Source of the DNA: Streptomyces griseocarneus
Lineage (GTDB): Bacteria > Actinomycetota > Actinomycetes > Streptomycetales > Streptomycetaceae
DNA: 64,000 nt
NCBI GenBank assembly: GCA_003674045.1
Contig: PENC01000007.1
Location: 186,001-250,000 of the forward strand
Direction of reading: 5' to 3'
In this document: positions 20,497 to 28,328 of the stretch, in pieces
How positions within the stretch are numbered: position 1 is the stretch's first letter
How the letters are laid out: each line of letters opens with the position of its first letter
Notes under the pieces: generated by a model
Database searches by the model: none
Seen by the model: the letters and a program-made list of their open reading frames with translations, nothing else
What the model was told of the DNA's origin: nothing
Position numbers and translations under genes: made by a program

Positions 20497-21780
20497 ATGG
20501 GTGGCGGTAGCGTCGGCAAGGTGCACGACAACGACACCGCCGCCCCCACCCTCTTCACCTGGGAGTTCGCCGCCGACCCCTACCCGGCCTACGCCTGGCT
20601 GCGCACCCATTCCCCCGTCCACCGCACCACCCTCCCCAGCGGCGTCAGCGCCTGGCTGGTCACCCGGTACGCCGACGCCCGCCAGGCCCTCGCCGACCAG
20701 CGGCTGTCCAAGAACCCCGTGCACCACTCCGAGCAGGCCCACGGCAAGGGCAAGGTCGGCATCCCCGGCGAGCGCAGCGCCAATCTGATGACGCACCTGC
20801 TCAACATCGACCCGCCGGACCACACCCGGCTGCGCCGTCTCGTCTCGAAGGCGTTCACCCCGCGCGTGGTCGCGGAGTTCGCCCCGCGCGTCCAGGAGCT
20901 GACGGACCGGCTCATCGACGGCTTCTGCGAGAAGGGGGAGGCGGACCTCATCCACGAGTTCGCCTTCCCACTCCCCATTTACGCCATTTGCGACATGCTG
21001 GGCGTCCCGCGCGAGGACCAGGACGACTTCCGGGACTGGGCGGGAATGATGATCCGGCACGGCGGCGGGCCGCGTGGCGGAGTCGCTCGTTCCGTGAAGA
21101 AGATGCGGACGTATCTCGCGGAACTGATCCACCGCAAGCGGGAGAATCCCGGCGACGACCTGATCTCCGGACTTATCCGGGCAAGTGACCATGGCGAGCA
21201 CCTCACGGAGAACGAGGCCGCCGCCATGGCGTTCATCCTTCTCTTTGCCGGTTTTGAAACAACTGTGAACCTGATCGGTAACGGTGTGCTCGCCCTGCTC
21301 CGCAACCCCGGGCAGCGCGAGCGGCTCCAGCGCGCGCTGGCCGAGGGGGACGAGAGCCTGCTGGCCACGGGGATCGAGGAGCTCCTCCGTTACGACGGGC
21401 CGGTGGAGCTCGCGACCTGGCGTTTCGCCAAGCAGGACCTGACGAGCGGCGGACAGCGCATCGCCGAGGGCGACCCCGTTCTCGTCGTCCTCGCCGCCGC
21501 CGACCGCGATCCGGAGCGGTTCGCCGACCCCGACACGCTCGACCTCTCCCGCACCGACAACCAGCACCTCGGATACGGGCACGGAATCCACTACTGCCTG
21601 GGCGCGCCGCTCGCCCGTCTGGAGGGCCAGCGGGCGCTTGCGACGCTCCTTACGCGCCTCCCTGACCTGCGGCTTTCCGTGGATCCGGAGGATTTGCGGT
21701 GGCGTGGCGGACTCATCATGCGCGGACTGCGCACCCTGCCGGTCGACTTCACCCCGGGCCCGGTCTCCGACGTCACGTGA
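20497..21780 (+). CDS. Cytochrome P450, CYP107 type
   Basis: 427 residues from ATG 20497; GTG 20521 is an alternative start eight codons later. Typical bacterial class I P450: I-helix oxygen-binding motif LLFAGFETT, ExxR in EELLRYDGPVE, and heme loop YGHGIHYCLGAPLAR with the iron-ligating Cys367. It needs ferredoxin and reductase partners, none of which is adjacent. The position just before two Rpf genes matches my memory of S. coelicolor CYP107U1, reported as linked to development; that identity is tentative. Codons for the stretch around the I-helix (about 20960-21280) end in A or T more often than elsewhere in the gene. Confidence 0.9.
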   Translation: MGGGSVGKVHDNDTAAPTLFTWEFAADPYPAYAWLRTHSPVHRTTLPSGVSAWLVTRYADARQALADQRLSKNPVHHSEQAHGKGKVGIPGERSANLMTHLLNIDPPDHTRLRRLVSKAFTPRVVAEFAPRVQELTDRLIDGFCEKGEADLIHEFAFPLPIYAICDMLGVPREDQDDFRDWAGMMIRHGGGPRGGVARSVKKMRTYLAELIHRKRENPGDDLISGLIRASDHGEHLTENEAAAMAFILLFAGFETTVNLIGNGVLALLRNPGQRERLQRALAEGDESLLATGIEELLRYDGPVELATWRFAKQDLTSGGQRIAEGDPVLVVLAAADRDPERFADPDTLDLSRTDNQHLGYGHGIHYCLGAPLARLEGQRALATLLTRLPDLRLSVDPEDLRWRGGLIMRGLRTLPVDFTPGPVSDVT

Positions 21781-21827
21781 CCCCGCGTCAACTCGCGTGA
21801 CTTTCGCGTGACCTCGGATACACCGGC

Positions 21828-21856
21828 TTGTGACTCCCGTGCGCCATCGCTATGTT
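21828..21856 (+). promoter_or_regulatory. Sigma-70-like promoter of the first rpf gene
   Basis: TTGTGA (21828-21833) and TATGTT (21851-21856) are separated by 17 bases and lie 40 bases before the rpf start codon. The spacing and both hexamers fit the vegetative consensus. Confidence 0.55.
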
Positions 21857-21895
21857 CTGCGACCATACTTCGCCGCCTATCGAGAGGTCTGTCGT

Positions 21896-22951
21896 ATGCG
21901 TCCCGGGAACGGTCGACATCGTCGCCCCCGTCAGGTCCCCGCGATCGTGGTCGCCGCGGGTGTGACGGGATCGGCACTCGCCATGCCACTGCTCGCCGCC
22001 ACCGGCGCCAACGCCGCCGACGCCCAGACGTGGGACAAGGTCGCGCAGTGCGAGAGCGGCGGCACCTGGAGCACCAACTCGGGCAACGGCGCCTACGGCG
22101 GACTGCAGATGACGCAGGAGCTCTGGGAGCAGTACGGGGGCCGGGCGTACGCCCCGAGACCGGACCTCGCCAGCCGGGCCCAGCAGATAGCCGTCGCGGA
22201 CCAGATCCTCAACGCGGGAGCGGGCACGTGGGAGGCCTGCGGCTCCACGGCGGGCCTGGCCAAGGACGGCAAGGCGCCCGACGTGAACCCCGGCAGCAAC
22301 AAGGACCTCTCGCATGTGACACCCGCGCCGCGCGCTCCGGAGCACGAGCCTTCCGCGGACACGCCGACCGGAAGCGGCACCCCCTCTTCTGAGGCACCCT
22401 CCGCTTCCCCTTCCTCCTCTCCTTCGGCCTCGCCCTCCTCGACCCCGGCGCCCTCGTCCTCACCGTCGGCGCACCCCGGCACCGGGTCCACGGACGGCGG
22501 CACCTCGCCGGGCGGCAAGCACCGCAAGGACCCGTCGACCGCCCCCACCGGCGACCCGACGCAGATCCCCACCGCGCCCGTGCCGTCCACCGGCGGTCCC
22601 GGCGACCGGCCCACGGATTCCGCTTCGACCCCGTCGCAGACGCCCGGCGGTTCGAACGCCGGGTCGGACAAGGGCGGCGAGACCGGTTCCGCCGGGGGTG
22701 GCGGCAAGCACCGCGCCGGCTCGCCGCGTTCGGACGAGGACGGCCATGCCTCGCGGGGCGACAGTGACGCCCGTGCGGAAAAGCCCGCCGCGGGCGACTA
22801 CACGGTGCGGCCCGGTGACAATCTGTCAGACATCGCGGAGGCCCACTCCGTTAACGGTGGCTGGCATTCCCTGTATCAGAGCAATGAGAAAGCGGTCGGT
22901 TCCGATCCCGACCTGATCCTTCCTGGTCAGCGGCTCGAGGTCGGCAAATAG
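21896..22951 (+). CDS. Resuscitation-promoting-factor protein with LysM
   Basis: 351 residues from ATG 21896, with GAGAGG ahead. Residues 1-41 are a signal peptide ending ATGANAA. The Rpf lysozyme-like domain follows (42-~120): QTWDKVAQCESGGTWSTN, with the catalytic Glu in CESGG, and NGAYGGLQMTQELWEQYGG. A long Ser/Pro/Thr/Gly linker (about 140-300) leads to a C-terminal LysM domain (YTVRPGDNLSDIAEAHSV to PGQRLEVGK) that binds peptidoglycan. Such enzymes cleave cell-wall glycan and help spores germinate. By position it corresponds to what I remember as RpfC of S. coelicolor. A second Rpf gene follows. Confidence 0.92.
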   Translation: MRPGNGRHRRPRQVPAIVVAAGVTGSALAMPLLAATGANAADAQTWDKVAQCESGGTWSTNSGNGAYGGLQMTQELWEQYGGRAYAPRPDLASRAQQIAVADQILNAGAGTWEACGSTAGLAKDGKAPDVNPGSNKDLSHVTPAPRAPEHEPSADTPTGSGTPSSEAPSASPSSSPSASPSSTPAPSSSPSAHPGTGSTDGGTSPGGKHRKDPSTAPTGDPTQIPTAPVPSTGGPGDRPTDSASTPSQTPGGSNAGSDKGGETGSAGGGGKHRAGSPRSDEDGHASRGDSDARAEKPAAGDYTVRPGDNLSDIAEAHSVNGGWHSLYQSNEKAVGSDPDLILPGQRLEVGK

Positions 22952-22971
22952 CGCGACAGTTCGCGGGGAAT

Positions 22972-23026
22972 GTCCGTTCCAGTCGAAAGTGAGACATGGG
23001 TCTCTTCCCGGTTCGCCGGAACGGAC
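22972..23026 (+). terminator. Hairpin after the first rpf gene
   Basis: GTCCGTTCC (22972-22980) pairs with GGAACGGAC (23018-23026); a smaller inner stem GAGAC/GTCTC (from 22991) is possible. Starts 20 bases after the stop codon. Probable terminator separating the two rpf genes. Confidence 0.55.
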
Positions 23027-23115
23027 TCCTCCAAAACCGGGCACACCCCCTCTCACCTGCGGAAATGTCAGGTTTCCATGGGTAACTAGGGGCAACTGTG
23101 GCTGGAAAGAGGGGT

Positions 23116-23145
23116 TTGAACGCGGCGGCCCACTGTGTTTACCGT
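23116..23145 (+). promoter_or_regulatory. Sigma-70-like promoter of rpfA
   Basis: TTGAAC (23116-23121) and TACCGT (23140-23145) with an 18-base spacer. It lies just upstream of the riboswitch, so the transcript would begin near 23152 and include the whole aptamer. Confidence 0.5.
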
Positions 23146-23174
23146 CATTTCCGCTCGCCACCGCGAGCACCACG

Positions 23175-23376
23175 GTCGCCACGCCGAATCCTGCCGGCGA
23201 CCGGCGGAGTCGTCGCGAAAGCGCCGTAGGCAGGAGCGGGGGAACCAAGGTAAGTCGCCGTCAGCGGTCCGTCAGGGCCAGGACGGCTTGGGGTGAAGCC
23301 GAATGTGCTCGCACAGGAGGCCGGGCGAACTCACAGCCCGAACCCGACAGCTCACCTCGTAGGCGTCGGTGAGGAA
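23175..23376 (+). ncRNA. c-di-AMP (ydaO/yuaA) riboswitch upstream of rpfA
   Basis: The conserved blocks of the ydaO aptamer appear in order: GCCGAATCCTGCCGG (from 23183), GCGGGGGAACCAAGG, TTGGGGTGAAGCC, and near the 3' end GCCCGAACCCGACAGCTCAC followed by CTCGTAGGCGTCGG. From established work in Streptomyces, a ydaO-type riboswitch precedes rpfA and lowers its expression when c-di-AMP is high. The ribosome site GAGGA (23371-23375) directly follows the aptamer's last helix. The long leader (about 230 bases) has no coding potential. Confidence 0.9.
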
Positions 23377-23383
23377 ACGACTC

Positions 23384-24136
23384 ATGTCCAAGGGCAAGCA
23401 CCGTCGTCCGTCCAAGGCCGTCCGCATCGTCACGCTCGCCGGTGTCGCCGGCGCCGCGGTCGCGGCCCCGCTGATGATCGCGACCTCCGCGAACGCCGCG
23501 TCCGTGTCCACCTGGGACAAGGTCGCGCAGTGCGAGTCCGGCGGCAACTGGTCCATCAACACCGGCAACGGCTACTACGGCGGCCTGCAGTTCTCGCAGT
23601 CCTCCTGGAACGCCGCCGGTGGCCAGCAGTACGCCGCCCGAGCCGACCTGGCCTCCAAGTCCCAGCAGATCGCCACCGCCGAGAAGCTGCTCGCCATGCA
23701 GGGCCCGGGTGCCTGGGGCTGCGCCGTGTCCGGCATGACCCCCGGCGGTTCGGGTGCCGACACCGGCTCCGACTCCGGTTCCGGCTCCGCCAAGTCCGAC
23801 CGTGGCACCTCCACCAAGTCGCACGCCGACCGCAGCGAGCGCCAGACCGCGCCCAAGAAGACCACCCCGAAGCACGTCGCTCCGCAGGCCGAGACCGCCG
23901 ACGACGAGGACGAGGCTCCGGCCCCGGCCCCGAAGAAGTCCGAGCCGAAGCACGCCGCTCCGCAGGCGGTCAAGACCGGCGACGGCGAGTACGAGGTCAA
24001 GGACGGCGACACGCTCAGCTCGATCGCCGACGCGAAGAAGGTCAAGGGCGGCTGGGAGAAGCTCTACCAGCTGAACAAGGACATCGTGGCCGATGCCGAC
24101 CTGATCTACACGGGCCAGCACCTGCACCTCGGCTGA
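23384..24136 (+). CDS. rpfA: Resuscitation-promoting factor RpfA
   Basis: 250 residues from ATG 23384, ribosome site GTGAGGA eight bases upstream. Signal peptide 1-38 (ending ANAA), Rpf catalytic domain about 39-118 (STWDKVAQCESGGNWSIN with the catalytic Glu, GYYGGLQFSQSSWNAAGG, ending PGAWGC), a charged Ser/Thr/Lys/Glu linker with repeated P(K)KxxPKHxAPQA units, and a C-terminal LysM (YEVKDGDTLSSIADAKKV to GQHLHLG). Secreted peptidoglycan-cleaving enzyme involved in spore germination. It is the gene controlled by the riboswitch upstream and is shorter in its linker than the Rpf protein before it. Confidence 0.94.
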   Translation: MSKGKHRRPSKAVRIVTLAGVAGAAVAAPLMIATSANAASVSTWDKVAQCESGGNWSINTGNGYYGGLQFSQSSWNAAGGQQYAARADLASKSQQIATAEKLLAMQGPGAWGCAVSGMTPGGSGADTGSDSGSGSAKSDRGTSTKSHADRSERQTAPKKTTPKHVAPQAETADDEDEAPAPAPKKSEPKHAAPQAVKTGDGEYEVKDGDTLSSIADAKKVKGGWEKLYQLNKDIVADADLIYTGQHLHLG

Positions 24137-24267
24137 CCCGTCACGGGCGGGGCGCGGTGGCTCACGCCGCGCCTTGCCCTTGCCTTACGGCTTTGCCCCG
24201 CCCCGCTGCGACCCCGACGCGGTGAGGCGGGGCTCCGTCGTTCCCGGGGCTTGTGCCCCGGACCCCG

Positions 24268-24345
24268 CGCCTATGGGGGTGCGGCTTGCGCTTGGCGGCG
24301 CGTCTGCGGGCCGGTGGGGGCTTGTCGCGCAGTTCCCCGCGCCCC
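24268..24345 (-). repeat. Dispersed repeat A, copy 5
   Basis: Minus-strand full copy in the 490-base gap between rpfA and eno. It is preceded by a GC hairpin (CCGGGGCTTGTGCCCCGG, 24244-24261) and followed by another (CCGGGGCTTCGCCCCGG, 24352-24368). The remaining 24435-24629 holds the eno leader and a further hairpin at 24458-24476, with no gene. Confidence 0.8.
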
Positions 24346-24383
24346 TTGAGGCCGGGGCTTCGCCCCGGATCCCGTCACCTTCC

Positions 24384-24434
24384 CCGGTTGTGGGCATGCG
24401 TTCCGCAAAGGGCGGAACGGGTGGGCACAACCGG
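24384..24434. repeat. Palindromic repeat D, copy 1
   Basis: Outer arms CCGGTTGTG (24384-24392) and CACAACCGG (24426-24434); inner arms CGTTCCGC (24399-24406) and GCGGAACG (24412-24419). The same sequence blocks occur at 31588-31660 with a longer centre. Confidence 0.75.
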
Positions 24435-24629
24435 ACCACCGGCCGCAACCGACCGCGGGTCCGGGGCGTAGCCCCGGAAGGTGATCACTTACTCGCTCAG
24501 CGAACATTGCCACGTTTCGCACCCTGATCAGCGTATCTGTGTCATTTCGCGACCCGCGGGAGCGTTCAACCCCCCGCCGCCCGTTAGGCTCGTGCTGCAG
24601 CACTCCAGACACACATGAAGGAGACCCTC

Positions 24630-25910
24630 GTGCCGTCCATCGACGTCGTCGTAGCTCGCGAGATCCTGGACTCTCGCGGTAACCCCACGGTCGAGGTCGA
24701 GGTCGGCCTCGACGACGGCTCCACGGGCCGTGCCGCCGTGCCGTCCGGTGCCTCGACCGGTGCCTTCGAGGCCATCGAGCTCCGTGACGGTGACAAGAAC
24801 CGTTACATGGGCAAGGGCGTCGAGAAGGCCGTGCTGGCCGTCATCGAGCAGATCGGCCCGGAGCTCGTCGGCTACGACGCCACCGAGCAGCGTCTGATCG
24901 ACCAGGCCATGTTCGACCTGGACGCCACCGACAACAAGGGCTCGCTCGGCGCCAACGCCATCCTCGGCGTCTCGCTGGCCGTCGCCCACGCCGCCTCCGA
25001 GGCCTCGGACCTGCCGCTGTTCCGCTACCTGGGCGGCCCGAACGCGCACCTGCTGCCCGTTCCGATGATGAACATCCTCAACGGTGGGTCGCACGCCGAC
25101 TCCAACGTGGACATCCAGGAGTTCATGATCGCCCCGATCGGCGCGGAGTCCTTCTCCGAGGCCCTGCGCTGGGGCACCGAGGTCTACCACACCCTCAAGG
25201 CCGTGCTGAAGACCAAGGGCCTGTCCACCGGCCTCGGCGACGAGGGCGGCTTCGCCCCGAACCTGGGCTCGAACCGCGAGGCCCTCGACCTCATCCTCGA
25301 GGCCATCAAGCAGGCCGGTTACACCCCCGGCCAGGACGTCGCGCTGGCGCTGGACGTCGCCGCCTCCGAGTTCTACAAGGACGGCGTCTACAAGTTCGAG
25401 GGCCAGGACCGCACCGCGGCCGAGATGACCGAGTACTACGCCGAGCTCGTCGACGCGTACCCGCTGGTCTCCATCGAGGACCCGCTGTTCGAGGACGACT
25501 GGGAGGGCTGGAAGACCATCACCGCCAAGCTCGGTGACAAGGTCCAGCTCGTCGGCGACGACCTGTTCGTCACCAACCCGGAGCGCCTGGCCCGCGGCAT
25601 CGAGGAGAACTCCGCCAACGCCCTGCTGGTCAAGGTCAACCAGATCGGCTCGCTGACCGAGACCCTGGACGCCGTCGAGATGGCCCAGCGCAACGGCTTC
25701 AAGTGCATGATGTCCCACCGCTCCGGCGAGACCGAGGACGTCACCATCGCCGACCTGGCCGTCGCCACCAACTGCGGCCAGATCAAGACCGGTGCCCCGG
25801 CCCGCTCCGAGCGCGTCGCCAAGTACAACCAGCTGCTGCGCATCGAGGAGATCCTCGACGACGCCGCGGTGTACGCCGGCCGCAGCGCGTTCCCGCGCTT
25901 CAAGGGCTGA
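24630..25910 (+). CDS. eno: Enolase
   Basis: 426 residues from GTG 24630. An in-frame ATG at 24615 overlaps the ribosome site AAGGAG, and the family begins PSIDVVVAREILDSRGNPTVE, so GTG is the start. Enolase interconverts 2-phosphoglycerate and phosphoenolpyruvate in the cytosol. Visible: substrate loop SGASTGAFEA, metal ligands in ALDVAASEF, SIEDPLFEDDW and GDDLFVTN, the catalytic Lys in LLVKVNQIGSLTE, and MSHRSGETED. Codon use is extremely biased to C/G endings, as expected for a highly expressed gene. A hairpin follows. Confidence 0.98.
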   Translation: MPSIDVVVAREILDSRGNPTVEVEVGLDDGSTGRAAVPSGASTGAFEAIELRDGDKNRYMGKGVEKAVLAVIEQIGPELVGYDATEQRLIDQAMFDLDATDNKGSLGANAILGVSLAVAHAASEASDLPLFRYLGGPNAHLLPVPMMNILNGGSHADSNVDIQEFMIAPIGAESFSEALRWGTEVYHTLKAVLKTKGLSTGLGDEGGFAPNLGSNREALDLILEAIKQAGYTPGQDVALALDVAASEFYKDGVYKFEGQDRTAAEMTEYYAELVDAYPLVSIEDPLFEDDWEGWKTITAKLGDKVQLVGDDLFVTNPERLARGIEENSANALLVKVNQIGSLTETLDAVEMAQRNGFKCMMSHRSGETEDVTIADLAVATNCGQIKTGAPARSERVAKYNQLLRIEEILDDAAVYAGRSAFPRFKG

Positions 25911-25966
25911 CAACGGCCGGCACGGCCGACACCCGCAAGGGCGCACCCTCCGCGCCCCGCTGACAA

Positions 25967-25994
25967 CCCCTCGGGGGATTAAAACCCCCGGGGG
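25967..25994 (+). terminator. Terminator after eno
   Basis: CCCC-T-CGGGGG and CCCCCGGGGG form a ten-pair stem with one bulge around the loop ATTAAAA, 56 bases after the eno stop. Confidence 0.65.
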
Positions 25995-26000
25995 ATGGCG

Positions 26001-26069
26001 GCAGCCTCACTACGTCCCCGGCCCCGGTCCCGTACCGTGGCCGGGGACGTACGTTCGTAATGAGGCTGC
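26001..26069. repeat. Large two-stem inverted repeat before divIC
   Basis: Outer stem GCAGCCTCA (26001-26009) with TGAGGCTGC (26061-26069); inner stem TACGTCCCCGGCC (26011-26023) with its complement (26039-26051). It lies right behind the eno terminator and ends 28 bases before the next start codon, so it may be a leader structure or an operator as much as a terminator. Confidence 0.7.
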
Positions 26070-26097
26070 GGGCGTCGAGTGACCACGGGGAGGCGAA

Positions 26098-26565
26098 GTG
26101 GCGGGCGACCGGTTCTCCACCGCTGCCAGGCTCAAGGCGCTGATGAGCGGCCCCAGGGCCCGGGTGTACCGCGCGGGCTCCCGCCGCCGCGGCCGGCTCA
26201 CCGGGCGGGCGGCGCTCCTCGCGCTCGTCGTCTGTTCCCTGGTCGTCGCCCTCGCCTATCCCATGCGCCAGTGGGTCACCCAGCGCTCGGACATCGCCGA
26301 CCAGCGGCGGAAGACCGAGCAGGCCCGCGAGCAGGTGCAGCGGCTGCTGGACGAGAAGGCGCGCCTGGAGGACCCGGCGTACGTCGAGCAGCAGGCCCGC
26401 GAGCACCTGCACTACCTCCGCCCCGGCGAGACCGGCTACAGCGTGGTCGACGGCAGCGGCGCCGCCAAGCGGCCCAAGGACCAGGGCGCCGCCGACCGGC
26501 CCTGGTACAGCAACCTCTGGGACGGCGTGGACCAGGCCGACACCGGCGCGCCCGCCCCCCGCTGA
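26098..26565 (+). CDS. divIC: Septum formation initiator DivIC/FtsB-like
   Basis: 155 residues from GTG 26098, preceded by GGGGAGG. Basic cytoplasmic head, one transmembrane helix at about 38-58 (AALLALVVCSLVVALAYPM), then a coiled coil (SDIADQRRKTEQAREQVQRLLDEKARLEDPAYVEQQAREHLHY, in residues ~65-110). The end AREHLHYLRPGET is the family's conserved tail. DivIC/FtsB joins FtsL and FtsQ in the divisome. In Streptomyces the equivalents support sporulation septation. The enolase - divIC - DUF501 - ppx order is one I know to be conserved in actinobacteria. Confidence 0.92.
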   Translation: MAGDRFSTAARLKALMSGPRARVYRAGSRRRGRLTGRAALLALVVCSLVVALAYPMRQWVTQRSDIADQRRKTEQAREQVQRLLDEKARLEDPAYVEQQAREHLHYLRPGETGYSVVDGSGAAKRPKDQGAADRPWYSNLWDGVDQADTGAPAPR

Positions 26566-26610
26566 CCCCGCACTCTCCTTTCTCCCCTTTCGATCGAGCA
26601 CGAGCGAGCC

Positions 26611-27141
26611 ATGGACACCCCTCCTCCGAAGACCGAGCCCACCGCCCCCACCGACGCGGACATCGAGGCGTTCAAGCAGCAGCTGGGCCGCCCGCCGCGC
26701 GGGCTGCGGGCCATCGCCCACCGCTGCCCCTGCGGCAACCCCGACGTCGTCGAGACCCAGCCGCGGCTGGAGGACGGCACGCCGTTCCCCACGACCTACT
26801 ACCTGACCTGCCCGCGCGCGGCGTCCGCCATCGGCACGCTGGAGGCCAACGGCGTGATGAAGGAGATGTCGGAGCGGCTCAAGACCGACCCGGAGCTCGC
26901 CGAGGCCTACCGCAAGGCGCACGAGGACTACATCGAGCGCCGTGACGCGATCGAGGTCCTGGAGGGCTTCCCGAGCGCCGGCGGCATGCCGGACCGCGTC
27001 AAGTGCCTGCACGTGCTCGTGGGCCACTCGCTGGCCGCCGGTCCGGGCGTCAACCCGCTGGGCGACGAGGCGATCGCCATGCTGCCCGAGTGGTGGGCCA
27101 AGGGCCCCTGCGTGAACCCGTGCGGAGGCGAGGAGCAGTGA
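26611..27141 (+). CDS. DUF501 protein
   Basis: 176 residues from ATG 26611. The segment AIAHRCPCGNPDVVETQPRLEDGTPFPTTYYLTCPRAASAIG carries two CxC/C cysteines and the DxxPFPTxxYLTCP motif that define DUF501 (both halves seen at residues ~35-75). The C-terminal GMPDRVKCLHVLVGHSLAAGPGVNPLGDEA is also diagnostic. The cysteines and His suggest metal binding. Function unknown. Its stop overlaps the next start as GTGA, coupling it to the phosphatase. Confidence 0.92.
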   Translation: MDTPPPKTEPTAPTDADIEAFKQQLGRPPRGLRAIAHRCPCGNPDVVETQPRLEDGTPFPTTYYLTCPRAASAIGTLEANGVMKEMSERLKTDPELAEAYRKAHEDYIERRDAIEVLEGFPSAGGMPDRVKCLHVLVGHSLAAGPGVNPLGDEAIAMLPEWWAKGPCVNPCGGEEQ

Positions 27142-28079
27142 CGCGGGTCGCCGCCGTCGACTGCGGCACGAACTCGATCCGGCTGCTCGTCGCCGACCTG
27201 GACCCGGCGACCGGTGCCTTCACCGAGCTGGACCGGCGGATGAAGATCGTCCGGCTTGGCCAGGGCGTGGACCGCACGGGCCGGCTGGCCGACGAGGCGC
27301 TGGAGCGCACCTTCGCGGCCTGCCGGGAGTACGCGGAGGTGATCCGCGAGCTGAAGGCGGAGCGCACGCGCTTCGTGGCGACCTCGGCCTCCCGTGACGC
27401 GGAGAACCGGGACGAGTTCGTCCGCGGGGTCGTGGAGATCCTGGGCGTCGAGCCTGAGGTGATCACCGGTGACCAGGAGGCGGAGTTCTCGTTCGTCGGC
27501 GCCACCAAGGAGCTGACAGGCCGTGAGGACATAACGAAGCCGTACCTCGTGGTGGACATCGGCGGCGGCTCCACGGAGTTCGTCATCGGCGAGGAGCACG
27601 TGCGCGCGGCGCGCAGCGTGGACATCGGCTGCGTGCGGCTGACCGAGCGTCACCTGGCCGTGGACGGCGCGCTGCCCGACACGATCGCGCCCGCGGACGT
27701 CGCCGCGCTGAAGGCGGACATCGACGCCGCCCTGGACCTGGCCGCGGAGGCCGTCCCCCTCGCCGAGGCCCGCACGCTGGTGGGCCTCGCGGGCTCGGTC
27801 ACCACGGTCGCGGCCATCGCGCTGGGCCTGGCGGAGTACGACTCGGAGGCCATCCACCACGCCCGGCTCCCGCTGGCGAAGGTGCAGGAGATCACCGGGA
27901 TGCTGCTGGCCTCGACGCACGCCGAGCGCGCCGCGATCCCGGCCATGCACCCGGGCCGCGTCGACGTGATCGCCGCGGGTGCCCTCGTCCTCCAGTCGAT
28001 CATGGAGCGGGTGGGCGCCGAGGAGGTCGTCGTGAGCGAGCACGACATCCTGGACGGCATCGCCTTCGGCATCGCCTGA
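27138..28079 (+). CDS. Ppx/GppA exopolyphosphatase-type phosphatase
   Basis: 313 residues from GTG 27138, overlapping the DUF501 stop. ASKHA-type fold: phosphate loop AVDCGTNSIRLLVAD at the N-terminus, catalytic Glu region VSAS-like TSASRDAENRDEF, GDQEAEFSF, and the second phosphate motif VVDIGGGSTEFVIG (about residues 137-150). Removes terminal phosphate from polyphosphate or from pppGpp; the two activities cannot be told apart from sequence. Shorter than E. coli Ppx, lacking the HD-like C-terminal domain, as usual in actinobacteria. Three hairpins follow. Confidence 0.93.
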   Translation: MTRVAAVDCGTNSIRLLVADLDPATGAFTELDRRMKIVRLGQGVDRTGRLADEALERTFAACREYAEVIRELKAERTRFVATSASRDAENRDEFVRGVVEILGVEPEVITGDQEAEFSFVGATKELTGREDITKPYLVVDIGGGSTEFVIGEEHVRAARSVDIGCVRLTERHLAVDGALPDTIAPADVAALKADIDAALDLAAEAVPLAEARTLVGLAGSVTTVAAIALGLAEYDSEAIHHARLPLAKVQEITGMLLASTHAERAAIPAMHPGRVDVIAAGALVLQSIMERVGAEEVVVSEHDILDGIAFGIA

Positions 28080-28110
28080 CGCTGTCCTGAAGGCATCGCC
28101 CGGGGCGTCC

Positions 28111-28190
28111 CCGGAGGGGCCGTACGGCCCCTCCGGAGGTCCCCGAGGGGCCCTGGCGGGGACCTCCGGAGCCCTTCCGGGAGGGCTCCG
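28111..28190. terminator. Three consecutive hairpins after ppx
   Basis: A perfect 26-base palindrome at 28111-28136 (arm CCGGAGGGGCCGT), then AGGTCCCC (28137-28144) with GGGGACCT (28158-28165), then CGGAGCCC (28167-28174) with GGGCTCCG (28183-28190). Strong transcription barrier 30-110 bases after the phosphatase stop. Confidence 0.7.
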
Positions 28191-28200
28191 CGAAGAATGT

Positions 28201-28218
28201 TCGTGAAATCCTTCACAT
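28201..28218. promoter_or_regulatory. Rex-type redox operator
   Basis: TCGTGAAATCCTTCACAT contains the perfect core GTGAA-N4-TTCAC. The Streptomyces Rex operator is TTGTGAA-N4-TTCACAA, and ndh is an established Rex target. The site is about 320 bases upstream of the ndh start codon, implying a long leader or a promoter close to this site. Confidence 0.7.
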
Positions 28219-28328
28219 GAAAAACCGGTGCGCGCGGTACACGGGCGCTCCGAACTGCCCTGTTTGGGGCGTTCCAAACCTTGCGCAGCCGGATAGCGTC
28301 TGGTTTCTGGCGAGTTAAAGGAACGTTT

